Origin: Nocardiopsaceae bacterium
Lineage (GTDB): Bacteria > Actinomycetota > Actinomycetes > Streptosporangiales > Streptosporangiaceae
Assembly (NCBI GenBank): GCA_017354375.1
Contig: JAFMRC010000005.1
Location: 1 to 45,848 of the forward strand
Direction of reading: 5' to 3'
Length of the DNA stretch: 45,848 bases
The position numbers were made by a program, and so were the translations under genes. The notes under the pieces were generated by a model that made no database searches, had not been told where the DNA came from, and saw only the letters and a list, made by a program, of their open reading frames with translations. Below, piece by piece: positions 28,240 to 36,150 of this stretch (positions are counted from its first letter, which is position 1; every line of letters starts with the position of its first letter).

Positions 28240-29610
28240 ATGGTTCGTTCGGAACCGAAGAGACGTCGTCGCGATCGTGGCGACGATGGGATCTGGTGGG
28301 ACAAGATCAACAAGTGCTACGTCGGCGCGGTCTCGCGTGGCTTCAAGGACGACGGCAAGCGCGACCGGCCCACCGTACGCGGCAGGACCAAGACCGAAGT
28401 CAAGGACAAGCTCGACAAGCTTCACGAGGAGATCAACGTCGGCGTCCGTACGCCGGCTACGTACACCGTGGAGCAGTGCGTCAAGGACTGGCTCGACTCG
28501 GTCGAGTTCGATGAGCACACGATGGACACGCTCACCGGCCAGGCCAAGAAGTGGATCTATCCGAAGATCGGCGCCAAGAAGCTCAAGGAGTTCACGGCCA
28601 CCGACGCCGACAAGTTCTTCAAGGCCATCGCCGGCCACCTCAGCAAGCGGACGCTGATGATGGTCAAGAGCACGCTACGGCGCTCGATCCGCCGGGCGCA
28701 GGTTCACGACCTCATCGGCAAGAACGTGGTCGAGCTGGTAGACCTGCCGAGCGGTCAGCCTGGACGGCCATCCCGCGCGATGACCGAACGGCAAGCCGCC
28801 AAGGTGCTCAAGGCGGCGAGCGGCCAGGCAACGGGTTACGTCAAGGTAGTAAAGGCGAGCAAGGGACGCTACGGCGCGACCCACGCCGCTACCGCGGTCG
28901 GCGAGCTAGCGTGCGGCACCAAGCCGCGTCGCAACGCGCCGATCACGGAGACGAGCAAGGATCTGGCCGACGCGACGTGTCGCTCGTGCCGCTCCCACCT
29001 CGGCCTTGACGACACCGACGAAGCCAATATCCGGCTCGAAGCGCTCTTCGTGCTCTCGATCACCCTCGGCCTACGCCCTGGGGAGCTACGCAAGCTCTCA
29101 TGGGACCACGTGGACCTCAAGCGGGGAGTGATCCACGTGTGGAAGTCGGCGAGCAAGAGCGGCGACACCAAGACGCCGAAGTCCAAGCGGTCGCTCACCC
29201 TCCCGAAGCGCGCCATCGCCGCCCTGGTCGCTCACAAGAAGCGCCAGGCCCAAGAGCGGCTAGCCGCCGGCGAGGCGTGGCACGATAACAACCTCGTGTT
29301 CTGCCACGAGGACGGCACCATGTACACGTCGGACGCGCTCAACTGGCGCTTCTCCAAGATGACGCGCCGCGCGGGCATCGGCCATTGGCACGCCCACGAG
29401 GGTCGGCACACCGCGGTCTCGATCATGAGCAGCAACGGCGTAGCGATCCAGGACATCAGCGACACCGTGGGCCACAATTCCACCCACGTCACAGAGACCG
29501 TGTACCGGCACGTGATCGTGCCCGCGATCCGCGGGGGAGCGACGGTCATGGACGACGTCTTCGGCGACGAAGACGCAGACGAGCAAGACGGAGACGCCGA
29601 GAGCGCTTAG
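28240..29610 (+). CDS. Tyrosine integrase 1 with Cys-rich insert
   Basis: A 456-aa tyrosine recombinase. Catalytic residues are R279 (LGLRPGEL), H386 and R389 (HEGRH), H412 and Y422 (ETVYRH). The N-terminal DNA-binding part is typical of actinobacterial integrases. Between the catalytic-domain start and R279 lies an insert of about 70 residues with CGTKPRRN and CRSC, which looks like a zinc-binding element; integrase 2 lacks it. The start may be ATG 28240 or GTG 28180. The stop is 44 bp from the att copy at 29655, so this is the integrase of the element lying to its left. Confidence 0.9.
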   Translation: MVRSEPKRRRRDRGDDGIWWDKINKCYVGAVSRGFKDDGKRDRPTVRGRTKTEVKDKLDKLHEEINVGVRTPATYTVEQCVKDWLDSVEFDEHTMDTLTGQAKKWIYPKIGAKKLKEFTATDADKFFKAIAGHLSKRTLMMVKSTLRRSIRRAQVHDLIGKNVVELVDLPSGQPGRPSRAMTERQAAKVLKAASGQATGYVKVVKASKGRYGATHAATAVGELACGTKPRRNAPITETSKDLADATCRSCRSHLGLDDTDEANIRLEALFVLSITLGLRPGELRKLSWDHVDLKRGVIHVWKSASKSGDTKTPKSKRSLTLPKRAIAALVAHKKRQAQERLAAGEAWHDNNLVFCHEDGTMYTSDALNWRFSKMTRRAGIGHWHAHEGRHTAVSIMSSNGVAIQDISDTVGHNSTHVTETVYRHVIVPAIRGGATVMDDVFGDEDADEQDGDAESA

Positions 29611-29654
29611 GCTCTTGGCTAGGCTCTTTTAACTGAACAGAGGTCCGAAAATCC

Positions 29655-29699
29655 CGTGGAGCTAAGGGGATTCGAACCCCTGACCTTCTGCATGCCATG
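29655..29699. repeat. Attachment site, left copy of 45-bp direct repeat
   Basis: An exact 45-bp copy of 40964-41008, which is the 3' part of the tRNA-Ala gene. It is the junction between the element carrying integrase 1 and the element carrying integrase 2. The remainder of a tRNA gene is absent on this side. Confidence 0.9.
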
Positions 29700-29727
29700 T
29701 AGCTCTGGTTTGTCTGAGACGGTCGGA

Positions 29728-29830
29728 GTGAGTCGAGCAGGGAGCCTCTCACCTGCGAAAACGCTCTGAGTGGGTCGCGGTGAGTCGGAGACCGCCCGAA
29801 CACGTTGGCTCCCGTCTCTGGCTCCCGCGC
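29728..29830. repeat. Candidate integrase arm sites near left end
   Basis: Three GTGRGTCG repeats (29728-29735, 29770-29777, 29780-29787) and two TGGCTCCC repeats near 29805-29825. TGGCTCCC also occurs twice at 40919-40940, just inside the right end. Repeats in both arms of attP are expected for tyrosine integrase and excisionase binding. Confidence 0.4.
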
Positions 29831-29855
29831 CCCCTCTTCGAGAGAGGGGCTTCAC

Positions 29856-30098
29856 ATGATCGAAATCAACGACGAATCCATGACTCTGCGTATGAAGGAT
29901 GAAGTCGTCGCCACCGCTCGGTTCCGTCAGCACGCCGCGGCGAACGGTCGTGGAGCGTGGATCGTCTCGACTCATCCCGCCCGGCTGTTCGGCCGCAACG
30001 AAGCCATCACGGCCTTGACGCTCGCCGAGCGCCTCGCCGCCGGATACGGCGACGACGACCCATTCGTGATCAACTGGCGTGAGGAGTTGGGTCTGTGA
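29856..30098 (+). CDS. Small hypothetical protein
   Basis: An 80-aa protein. ATG with GAGAGGGG upstream. It appears to be a small beta-strand-rich domain (ESMTLRMKDEVVATARF, GAWIVSTHPARLFGRNEA). No known function. Its stop overlaps the GTG of the DUF2637 gene (GTGA), so the two are co-translated, as in many AICEs. Confidence 0.65.
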   Translation: MIEINDESMTLRMKDEVVATARFRQHAAANGRGAWIVSTHPARLFGRNEAITALTLAERLAAGYGDDDPFVINWREELGL

Positions 30099-30679
30099 CC
30101 GATCGCCTCATAAGGATCACGACCGCGCTCGCCGTGGTGGCCGTGGCCGGCGTCGCGGCGATCATCTCCTACCAGCACGCCTACGAGCTGGTTAGCTCGC
30201 ACGGCGAGACCGGCGCTACGGCTCACCTGCTGCCGTTCACGGTCGATGGCCTCATCTGGGCCGCGTCCATGGTGGTACTCGACGCGAGCCGCAGGAACCA
30301 CCCTGTACCACGCCTGGCGCTGTGGAGCCTAGGCGTCGGAATCGTGGCCACGGTCGGCGCCAACCTGGCGCACGGCCTGGGCCATGGCCCGATAGGCGCC
30401 CTGGTCAGCGCATGGCCAGCCCTGGCGCTGGTCGGCTCGTTCGAACTCCTCATGATGCTCGTCAGATCTAGCCATCGTGGCGACGCCGAGCGCTCGCCCA
30501 ACATCGTGCCGGACGATGATGCGCCAGCGCTGGCACACGATGAACCACCAGCGGTGCCAGCACTGGAGCAAACGGTACGAGAGCGCCACAGCGCGGGCCA
30601 CAGCCAACGAGCCATAGCCCGTGACCTCCACATCGACCGCCGCAAAGTGAAGCAGATCATCGACCGCGACGTCGCGTAG
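30095..30679 (+). CDS. DUF2637 membrane protein with C-terminal helix-turn-helix
   Basis: A 194-aa protein. The first 130 residues hold four hydrophobic helices (TALAVVAVAGVAAIISY, LLPFTVDGLIWAASMVV, SLGVGIVATVGANLAH, ALALVGSFELLMML), typical of DUF2637. The C-terminus (HSQRAIARDLHIDRRKVKQI) is a helix-turn-helix. Such proteins are common in actinomycete conjugative elements and may help intramycelial spread, but their function is not proven. A fragment of a second copy lies at 31899-32000. Confidence 0.8.
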   Translation: MTDRLIRITTALAVVAVAGVAAIISYQHAYELVSSHGETGATAHLLPFTVDGLIWAASMVVLDASRRNHPVPRLALWSLGVGIVATVGANLAHGLGHGPIGALVSAWPALALVGSFELLMMLVRSSHRGDAERSPNIVPDDDAPALAHDEPPAVPALEQTVRERHSAGHSQRAIARDLHIDRRKVKQIIDRDVA

Positions 30680-30687
30680 CTAATCCC

Positions 30688-30727
30688 AGAGGGGGTCTGC
30701 CGTCGTTACGTTGATGGCAGGCCCTCT
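30688..30727. terminator. Hairpin between DUF2637 gene and cargo gene
   Basis: AGAGGGGGTCTGCC (30688-30701) pairs with GGCAGGCCCTCT (30716-30727) with a small bulge and a 14-nt loop. It sits between two convergent genes and could terminate both. No long T tract follows. Confidence 0.6.
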
Positions 30728-30748
30728 CCCCTTTCGGCGCATCAATTT

Positions 30749-31870
30749 TCAAATAACGAGGCGACCCTCATTGTGATCTATCCTTTGCAGGGAAATAATC
30801 AAATCCTGCAAGATGAATACAACGGGAATTGACGTAATGGAGGATGTTACTCTAAGGAGATCGACAACTGCTCGCCCGCAGCCGGAGACGTACTTTCGGC
30901 GAGTCTCAGGATAATCGACGAAGATTCCATTATCGACTCCTTTAATCTCGTCTAGGGCGATCCGGTAGATTACTCTGGTTGGTGACCCTGGCTCTATGTC
31001 GTACCAATGTGAAAGCTTTGCTAGCTCATCTATAGTCATTCTGAGGTGATGGGCGCAGATTTCTATACTGCGCATGACGAACGCAACTGATGTTATTTGC
31101 GATTCGTCAGGGGAAGAACCGCATCGATCTAGCAAGAACCCTAGATAATTTGAGAACAATTGTTGGTCTTCAAGCCAGAAGGTTGTAATAGCGCTGGACA
31201 TCGCAGAAGCGCATATAGGATCTAGAGCAGAATCGGACTGGAAGTTCCCGCACAACTGCGAGAGGGATGCCATCGCCGCGCGGATTGTTGACGGATGGAC
31301 GCTGTCGTGAAATCGCAGAGTCTCCGTATTCCAGCCTGCGGAGCTGGTCAAAGCGCTAAAGTCGGGACCGCCTAGCAAATCGAAGCGCTCGGCTCGTGGA
31401 AGGCTACGGACGATTCTCCATAGTTCTTGAGGATCCCAATCCCCTAGTATCCTTACTCCATCAGAACAGGGATCAGACCTCAACTCCTCAAGCGCACGGG
31501 TAATTTCTGCGGATAGGCCAAAAAAATCATTGTGAACAAGCCGCCAGCATCGCATTTCCGGCCATTTTTCCCGGGCTCCGATGAAATCGCCTTTAATTTT
31601 TCTATGAATTGCGGTCCTCTTCTTAACTGAAAATGGAGCATAGACTGAATAGAGCGTCTTTGATCCCGAATCCCAGCCATCACATTTAGCATCGCCTTTT
31701 CTCCCGCCGGCGCGTGCTATGTGAAACTCGTTATCGCGTTCCGCGCGCATTATCCTAGTGAAGATGTTTTCGAACTCGCTTGCAGTAGATTGGAGCATCA
31801 GAAGCTTAAACTTCTGTTCTTCCCAGAGAAGCCGTGCCCAGCTAGCTGCATCATCCGTCATGATGGACAT
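30749..31870 (-). CDS. Low-GC cargo gene, possible endonuclease-like domain
   Basis: A 373-aa protein with visibly lower GC and different codon use from its neighbours, indicating recent transfer. The N-terminal 120 residues include GRKGDAKCDGWDSGSKTLYS followed by VYAP, then a KIKGDF motif, WRLVHNDFFGLS. The GDxKxDG element resembles the metal-binding turn of Mrr-like PD-(D/E)XK nucleases, and the YSVYAP strand sits where Q-x-K is expected, so the catalytic lysine may be missing. The domain looks like effectors of conflict systems of the ABC three-component type, but no ABC ATPase is adjacent. The C-terminal half is helical and unassigned. ATG 31870 chosen; 31861 is an alternative. Confidence 0.65.
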   Translation of the reverse strand: MSIMTDDAASWARLLWEEQKFKLLMLQSTASEFENIFTRIMRAERDNEFHIARAGGRKGDAKCDGWDSGSKTLYSVYAPFSVKKRTAIHRKIKGDFIGAREKWPEMRCWRLVHNDFFGLSAEITRALEELRSDPCSDGVRILGDWDPQELWRIVRSLPRAERFDLLGGPDFSALTSSAGWNTETLRFHDSVHPSTIRAAMASLSQLCGNFQSDSALDPICASAMSSAITTFWLEDQQLFSNYLGFLLDRCGSSPDESQITSVAFVMRSIEICAHHLRMTIDELAKLSHWYDIEPGSPTRVIYRIALDEIKGVDNGIFVDYPETRRKYVSGCGRAVVDLLRVTSSITSIPVVFILQDLIISLQRIDHNEGRLVI

Positions 31871-31898
31871 GCTACCGAACCTGTGCAGATAGGCACTC

Positions 31899-32000
31899 TG
31901 GACAGCGCTGGCGCTGGTCGGCTCGTTCGAATTCCTCGTGATGCTGATCAGGTCGGCCCACCACGCCGCCCCCGACCGAACCTCTGGCGTTCCACGATAG
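31899..32000 (+). pseudogene. DUF2637 gene remnant
   Basis: This stretch translates to WTALALVGSFEFLVMLIRSA and on to a TAG stop. It matches WPALALVGSFELLMMLVRSS of the intact gene at 30095-30679; 24 bases at 31908-31931 are identical to 30423-30446. The upstream transmembrane part and the C-terminal helix-turn-helix are missing. It marks the far side of the inserted low-GC segment. Confidence 0.8.
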
Positions 32001-32047
32001 CCAGTTCTAGTACCGGACGAAGCACACACCATGAGAATGGTTGGGGA

Positions 32048-32248
32048 CTAGTTATTGTCCGCTTGATCATGTTGAAGTTCGGGCGGAGATGGAAGATGTT
32101 GTGGCGATTGGATCTCCACATCTAGCGAAATCCACTTAGTTACTGTGGCCTTGAGCTTGAATCTGGTCGGCCGCAAACGATTCACCACGAAGAGCAGCAA
32201 TGAGAAAACAGCAATGAAGGTAACGGAGCTGATCAGGGCAAACGTCAT
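32048..32248 (-). CDS. Small single-pass membrane protein
   Basis: A 66-aa protein: an N-terminal transmembrane helix (ALISSVTFIAVFSLLLFVV), then a short basic strand segment and a His/Gln/Asp-rich tail. ATG at 32248 has GGAG 9 nt upstream. It lies upstream of the low-GC gene on the same strand, separated by 177 bp that hold the DUF2637 remnant. It may be a partner of the low-GC gene or an older element gene. Function unknown. Confidence 0.5.
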   Translation of the reverse strand: MTFALISSVTFIAVFSLLLFVVNRLRPTRFKLKATVTKWISLDVEIQSPQHLPSPPELQHDQADNN

Positions 32249-32386
32249 ACCTACTCTCCAGAACACAGACCATCCTTGTGTTCTGGCGGAAGGCTAGGCC
32301 ACCCTAGTCCACCACTGACGAGATCGCTCCCACCAGGTCAGACTCACCTGTCCGGTCTAACCTACGACAAGCCTGGCAGCCAAATG

Positions 32387-33139
32387 CTAGCAGAGTGCGC
32401 CCTGGAATAATCGTAGAGTATCGTTACAAGTCCATACTCTCTCGAAACTGTCGAGGTAGGCAGCGATCATGTCGCCGTTGTCGGACTCGCGGAAGCAGAA
32501 CACTGGAGCGTTGGACGCTGGGATACCGTAGGCGTGCTGGTTGACGAAGAGTTGATCATCGGCGCGGTAGATCGAGTTGTACAGCACTGTTCGGTGTAGC
32601 CGGATCTCGACGTTGCCGGCTTCGGCTAGCGCGGAACGGTACAGCGTGAGCGCGTTACGGACCTTTGCGGCCATGGCGTCGCCGATGCCCTCTTCCTGGC
32701 CGCGCTCGGCCACGCAAGCGCTGTCGGGATCGCCGAGCGCGATCCGCACTCGGACGCCGCGGCTCGCCTTGTCGGCCAGGATGCCGAGCAACCCGGTGTC
32801 TTCGGCCAGGAACAACGCGCTGTAGGCCAAGATGCCGATCTCATGCTCTGCCGACTCGAAGAAGCGTCTCCATGCGTCGCGTGGGATTGCCCAGCGGTGC
32901 GGGTAGACCGCCCCCAACTCTTCTGGTCTCGCCCGCGCGGTGAGCGGGCCTCCCGCGTCGGGCCATAGGTCGGCTTCGTCCGCTCCCACGAGGTCGGCGA
33001 GCGCTGCGCGGCTCTTCGGGTAGGGCACGCGCCCGTTCAGCCAGCGTCGGACCGTCTTGGGATCGACGTCCAGGTGCGCGGCGACGTCATCCTCGCGCAA
33101 CCGTGCGCGGATCAGGGCTTGCCGTAGTGGCTCGTTCAA
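32387..33139 (-). CDS. XRE regulator with PLD-like C-terminal domain (copy 1)
   Basis: A 250-aa protein. The N-terminal 60 residues are an XRE helix-turn-helix (REDDVAAHLDVDPKTVRRWL). The C-terminal domain (I believe DUF5919 type) has phospholipase-D-like features: YPHRWAIPRDAWRRFF, RVRIALGDPDSA, and YNSIYRAD where H-x-K-x4-D is expected, so His and Lys are replaced and only Asp remains. It is probably a ligand sensor rather than an enzyme. TTG start with GGAGG 8 nt upstream. Phased GGGAC repeats lie 22-63 bp upstream. A paralog lies at 35393-36136. Confidence 0.82.
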   Translation of the reverse strand: MNEPLRQALIRARLREDDVAAHLDVDPKTVRRWLNGRVPYPKSRAALADLVGADEADLWPDAGGPLTARARPEELGAVYPHRWAIPRDAWRRFFESAEHEIGILAYSALFLAEDTGLLGILADKASRGVRVRIALGDPDSACVAERGQEEGIGDAMAAKVRNALTLYRSALAEAGNVEIRLHRTVLYNSIYRADDQLFVNQHAYGIPASNAPVFCFRESDNGDMIAAYLDSFERVWTCNDTLRLFQGALC

Positions 33140-33445
33140 CCTTCCTGCCTCCAGTAACGCGGGACATCCACGACGGTAGCAGAAGACGTCCCTAGATGTC
33201 CCTAGAGAGGGTTCAGAAGTTCCACGCTTCGCGCAAGGCTGGTTACGACATCGATCCTTGGGTTCGGACGGCTAGCCGGTTTCCCGAATTGACTGTTAGT
33301 CGCTCTCGGATCGGGCCGGGGGGTCGGTGTCGCGGTGGCTCCGGGGATCGCTATATCCCCCCTGTGTGAATCGGAACGGATGGGTCGGATTGTCCCCTGA
33401 TCTCCGGAGCCGCCGCCCAGTCGCACAGTCAGGACACGGGGGAGC
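33140..33445. other. Intergenic region with operator array
   Basis: About 306 bp between divergent genes. It contains the phased repeats at 33161-33202 described separately. The rest has no gene. CCGGGGGGTCGG near 33320 is simply GC-rich, and I see no clear promoter for the gene at 33446. Confidence 0.5.
33161..33202. promoter_or_regulatory. Operator array A, upstream of XRE copy 1
   Basis: GGGACATC at 33161-33168, then GACGTCCC at 33185-33192 and GATGTCCC at 33195-33202. The last two are exactly 10 bp apart, on one face of the helix. Read on the minus strand, the pair is CTAGGGACATC followed by TAGGGACGTC. Confidence 0.65.
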
Positions 33446-33760
33446 ATGACGGAGGTACAGGAGATGCTCGCACGGATGCTGAGGCTCGATGACGACGACA
33501 TAGGAATGGACCCGCCGGGCGCGTGGGTCTGGCGCGTGCTGCCCAGGTCCGCCGAACTTCCCATGATCGGTACAGGTACCAGCGACAGCGAGCGGAGCGC
33601 GCGGAAAGCAGTCGAGGAAATGCTAGCCGGGAGCGATCTCGCTGAATGTGGCCTACTCGATGGGCCGAATGGCCAATGTTACCGATGCTTGCGCGGGCGC
33701 AAGCATGGCGGACTCGTGTGGCTTGAATGCGCGCCATCGGCACCCGGAGTGGTGGCATGA
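33446..33760 (+). CDS. Hypothetical protein
   Basis: A 104-aa protein with an ATG start after GGGGGAG. Acidic N-terminus (RLDDDDIGMDPP) and a Cys pair late in the chain (CYRCLRGRKHGG). No family recognised. It overlaps the next gene by 4 nt (ATGA) and so belongs to a small operon of three short genes before the HD hydrolase. Confidence 0.65.
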   Translation: MTEVQEMLARMLRLDDDDIGMDPPGAWVWRVLPRSAELPMIGTGTSDSERSARKAVEEMLAGSDLAECGLLDGPNGQCYRCLRGRKHGGLVWLECAPSAPGVVA

Positions 33761-34041
33761 AAGTCAACGAGCGCGGATGGAAGATATGGGCCACGGGTGG
33801 GCAATTCGGCACTAGCTGGCACGCGGCTCCGCCCAACGGGCCGGCCTCTGTCGTTCACGCGGATACTGAGGCTGAGCTACAGGATGAGATCGAGGCCTGG
33901 GAAAATCGCACTCCGGAAGAGATCGAGTCGCATCTAGCGAGCCTGCGGGAAGATCGCGACAAGGCCGGTAGCGACTTCACTCGTTCGTACCTCGACCAGC
34001 GCATAGCGGCGGAAGGTCCAACGACCGTGAGGGAGGTTTAG
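33757..34041 (+). CDS. Hypothetical protein
   Basis: A 94-aa protein starting at the ATG inside the ATGA overlap. An N-terminal strand-rich part (GWKIWATGGQFGTSWHAAPP) precedes a helical acidic part (ELQDEIEAWENRTPEEIESH). No known function. The next gene begins 4 nt after its stop. Confidence 0.65.
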   Translation: MKVNERGWKIWATGGQFGTSWHAAPPNGPASVVHADTEAELQDEIEAWENRTPEEIESHLASLREDRDKAGSDFTRSYLDQRIAAEGPTTVREV

Positions 34042-34045
34042 GGCA

Positions 34046-34258
34046 ATGGCATGGGGCAGGAAAAAAGATCTGAGTCCTGAGCAAATTCAGCAAGTGGCCA
34101 AGAAGCTCAAGAAGGCCCTCGATAAGCACGACACGCAGGAACTGTCCGATGCCGCACGGGAGGGTAACGCCGACAAAGCCGCCAAGGCCCTTGAGCATCT
34201 AGAAGCCCGGGGCACGATCAAGCGCGACCCTGGCTCTGGGGAGTGGAAGGTTTCATAG
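34046..34258 (+). CDS. Small charged helical protein
   Basis: A 70-aa, Lys/Asp/Glu-rich protein (SPEQIQQVAKKLKKALDKHD), probably helical. ATG with GGGAGG upstream. It ends the three-gene run. No function assigned. Confidence 0.65.
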   Translation: MAWGRKKDLSPEQIQQVAKKLKKALDKHDTQELSDAAREGNADKAAKALEHLEARGTIKRDPGSGEWKVS

Positions 34259-34288
34259 CGTCGTTCCGTCGTGGAGGTCACGGCGTGC

Positions 34289-34328
34289 GGGACGTCCCTA
34301 GACGGCATGTCGCGTCCGTGAACGTCCC
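34289..34328. promoter_or_regulatory. Operator array B, upstream of HD hydrolase
   Basis: The palindrome GGGACGTCCC lies at 34289-34298. CGCGTCCG is at 34311-34318 and AACGTCCC at 34321-34328. The GTCC cores begin at 34294, 34314 and 34324, all at multiples of 10 bp. The array ends 25 bp before the HD gene ATG. Confidence 0.65.
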
Positions 34329-34353
34329 TAGCTTCCCTCGTAACCTTAAGCCC

Positions 34354-34905
34354 ATGAACCAAGCTCACTGGGCCGAACGCCTCGCACGCACGCTACTTGA
34401 AGTCCCGCTACCTCGCCGTTGGGCACACGTCCAAGGCGTAGCGGCCCAAGCTCGCTCGTTGGCCCCGGTGCTTGGCGACGACGCCGACCTTCTCGAAGCC
34501 GCCGCATGGCTGCATGACATCGGGTACTCGCCCGACCTGGTCAAGACCGGCTTTCACCCCCTCGACGGCGCGCGGTACCTGCGCGATGTCCACGGGGCAG
34601 ACCCGCGGCTCTGCTGCCTTGTCGGCCAACACTCATGCGCCATCCTCGAAGCCGAAGAACGCGGCCTAGCGGACGAACTAGCGCGCGAGTTCCCGCCAGG
34701 TGACCCGACACTTATCGACGCTCTCGCCTACTGCGACATGACCACGACGCCGACCGGTCACCTGGTATCCGTTTACGATCGCCTAGCGGAGATAGCCCAG
34801 CGGTACGGCCAGGGAAACGTCGTTACGCGGTTCATCAGCAAAGCCGGCCCACAGCTCATTTCCAGCGTTCACCGCACGGAACACCGCCTCTGCCTGGCTC
34901 AGTAG
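34354..34905 (+). CDS. HD-domain phosphohydrolase
   Basis: A 183-aa protein. The metal ligands of an HD domain are visible: H25, H54-D55 (AAAWLHDIGYSP) and D128 (AYCDMTT). Such enzymes hydrolyse nucleotides or cyclic nucleotides; the substrate is not evident. ATG 34354 begins the conserved N-terminal helix; no strong ribosome site precedes it. It converges with the Nudix gene, leaving 6 bp, and is grouped with the Nudix and XRE genes as one module common in actinomycete elements. Confidence 0.82.
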   Translation: MNQAHWAERLARTLLEVPLPRRWAHVQGVAAQARSLAPVLGDDADLLEAAAWLHDIGYSPDLVKTGFHPLDGARYLRDVHGADPRLCCLVGQHSCAILEAEERGLADELAREFPPGDPTLIDALAYCDMTTTPTGHLVSVYDRLAEIAQRYGQGNVVTRFISKAGPQLISSVHRTEHRLCLAQ

Positions 34906-34911
34906 AACCGG

Positions 34912-35388
34912 CTAGACGATCCTCGGCGAGGATTGACCGCTCAGGTAATCGTTGATCCGCAACCGCATTGACCGATCCATCGTCAACGTCTGGGCATCGG
35001 CTGACGTTACCCAGCGAACCTCGGTCGATTCATCGCTCGGCGTCGGCTCGCCGCCGATCGGACGTGCGGTCAAGAGGATAGAGAACTCCTGGCGAGCCTC
35101 GCCGTTGCTGGTGTAGAGGATTACGTGCTTCGGGTCAGAGTAGATACCGACGATACCGGTAATCTCGCAGTCGATTCCAGACTCTTCCTTGGTCTCGCGA
35201 ACCGCGGCTTGGCTGACCGATTCCCCTAGGTCGATCGCCCCGCCGGGAACGGCCCAGTTGTCGTTATCCGAACGGCGGATCATCAGGAGATCGCCCGCCT
35301 CATTCACCACGACGACGTTGACCGAAGGAACCAGGCTATTCGCTTTCGGTGCTGAGGGATCATCGTAGTAATCGATCCTGCGGGCCAC
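34912..35388 (-). CDS. Nudix hydrolase, possibly Pif-like
   Basis: A 158-aa protein with a complete Nudix box at 50-72 (G50, E56, R64-E65, E68-E69, G71). It would hydrolyse a nucleoside diphosphate linked to another group. GTG at 35388 is preferred: GGAGGGGAAG lies 10 nt upstream and it follows the XRE stop closely; a frame starting at 35421 would overlap the XRE gene. In pSAM2, the Nudix-motif protein Pif gives immunity to redundant transfer. A similar role here is possible but only inferred. Confidence 0.82.
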   Translation of the reverse strand: MARRIDYYDDPSAPKANSLVPSVNVVVVNEAGDLLMIRRSDNDNWAVPGGAIDLGESVSQAAVRETKEESGIDCEITGIVGIYSDPKHVILYTSNGEARQEFSILLTARPIGGEPTPSDESTEVRWVTSADAQTLTMDRSMRLRINDYLSGQSSPRIV

Positions 35389-35392
35389 GTCG

Positions 35393-36136
35393 CTACTTCC
35401 CCTCCACGGGCTTCGCGCCATCCCAGACGCGCTCGAAGCTTTCCAAGTACGTGCTCACCATGTCCCCGCCTGGGATCTTCCGCAAGTGGAAGACCGGCGC
35501 GTTGTTCGCCATGGTCCCGTAAATGTGAGTGTTGACGAGAAGCTGATCGTCGGCGCGATAGATCGAGTTGTACAAGACCGTGCTGTGCAGCCGGATCTCG
35601 ACATTCTCCGAGGAGAGAAGCGGCCGGAACAACACGATCGAGTTGCGGACCTTCGCGGCCATGCCCTCGTCTATGCCCTCGTTGGCGCCGCGTTCCGAAA
35701 CGTGCGGACTATCGGGGTCGCCGAGCAGAATGCGAACGCGGGCACCAGCGCTTGCCCGTTCCGCGAACAGGCGATGCAAGCCCATGTCTTCCGCCATGAA
35801 CATCCCCGAATAGACCAGCGCGCCTATCTCGCGTTCCGCTTGGCCGAAGAAGCGACCCCATGCGTCCCGAGGCACGGCCCAACGATGGGGATAGACGGCG
35901 ACGATCTCGCTCTCAGACGCGGCGGCGATCTCGTCACGGTCCATCGCGTCGGGCCAGATGTAGGCCTCATCGACGCCGAAGAACGCCGCGACGGCGTAAC
36001 GGTGACGCCGATAGGGAACGCGGCCGGCCACGATCCACCGTTCGATCGTCTTCGGATCCACTCCTACCGATTCAGAGAGCTTGGCGGGGGTCACCTGCCG
36101 CTCTAGCAAGAGTGCTCGAAGTCTCTCGTTCGCCAT
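35393..36136 (-). CDS. XRE regulator with PLD-like C-terminal domain (copy 2)
   Basis: A 247-aa paralog of 32387-33139. The helix-turn-helix is TPAKLSESVGVDPKTIERWI. The sensor domain repeats YPHRWAVPRDAWGRFFGQAE, VRILLGDPDSPHVSERG and YNSIYRADDQLLVN, again with Tyr and Ser in place of the His and Lys of a phospholipase D motif. It is followed within 4 nt by the Nudix gene, so the two form an operon. Phased operator repeats lie 15-75 bp upstream. Confidence 0.82.
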   Translation of the reverse strand: MANERLRALLLERQVTPAKLSESVGVDPKTIERWIVAGRVPYRRHRYAVAAFFGVDEAYIWPDAMDRDEIAAASESEIVAVYPHRWAVPRDAWGRFFGQAEREIGALVYSGMFMAEDMGLHRLFAERASAGARVRILLGDPDSPHVSERGANEGIDEGMAAKVRNSIVLFRPLLSSENVEIRLHSTVLYNSIYRADDQLLVNTHIYGTMANNAPVFHLRKIPGGDMVSTYLESFERVWDGAKPVEGK

Positions 36137-36150
36137 TCCACCATGCCCGC

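Noticed and set aside
1-29000. A third copy of the 45-bp attachment repeat to the left
   Set aside because: I looked for its core (TTCGAACCCC) and found none in the window; the left end of the first element is outside.
33289-33294. TTGACT as promoter of the gene at 33446
   Set aside because: The sequence at -10 spacing is GC-rich and not promoter-like.
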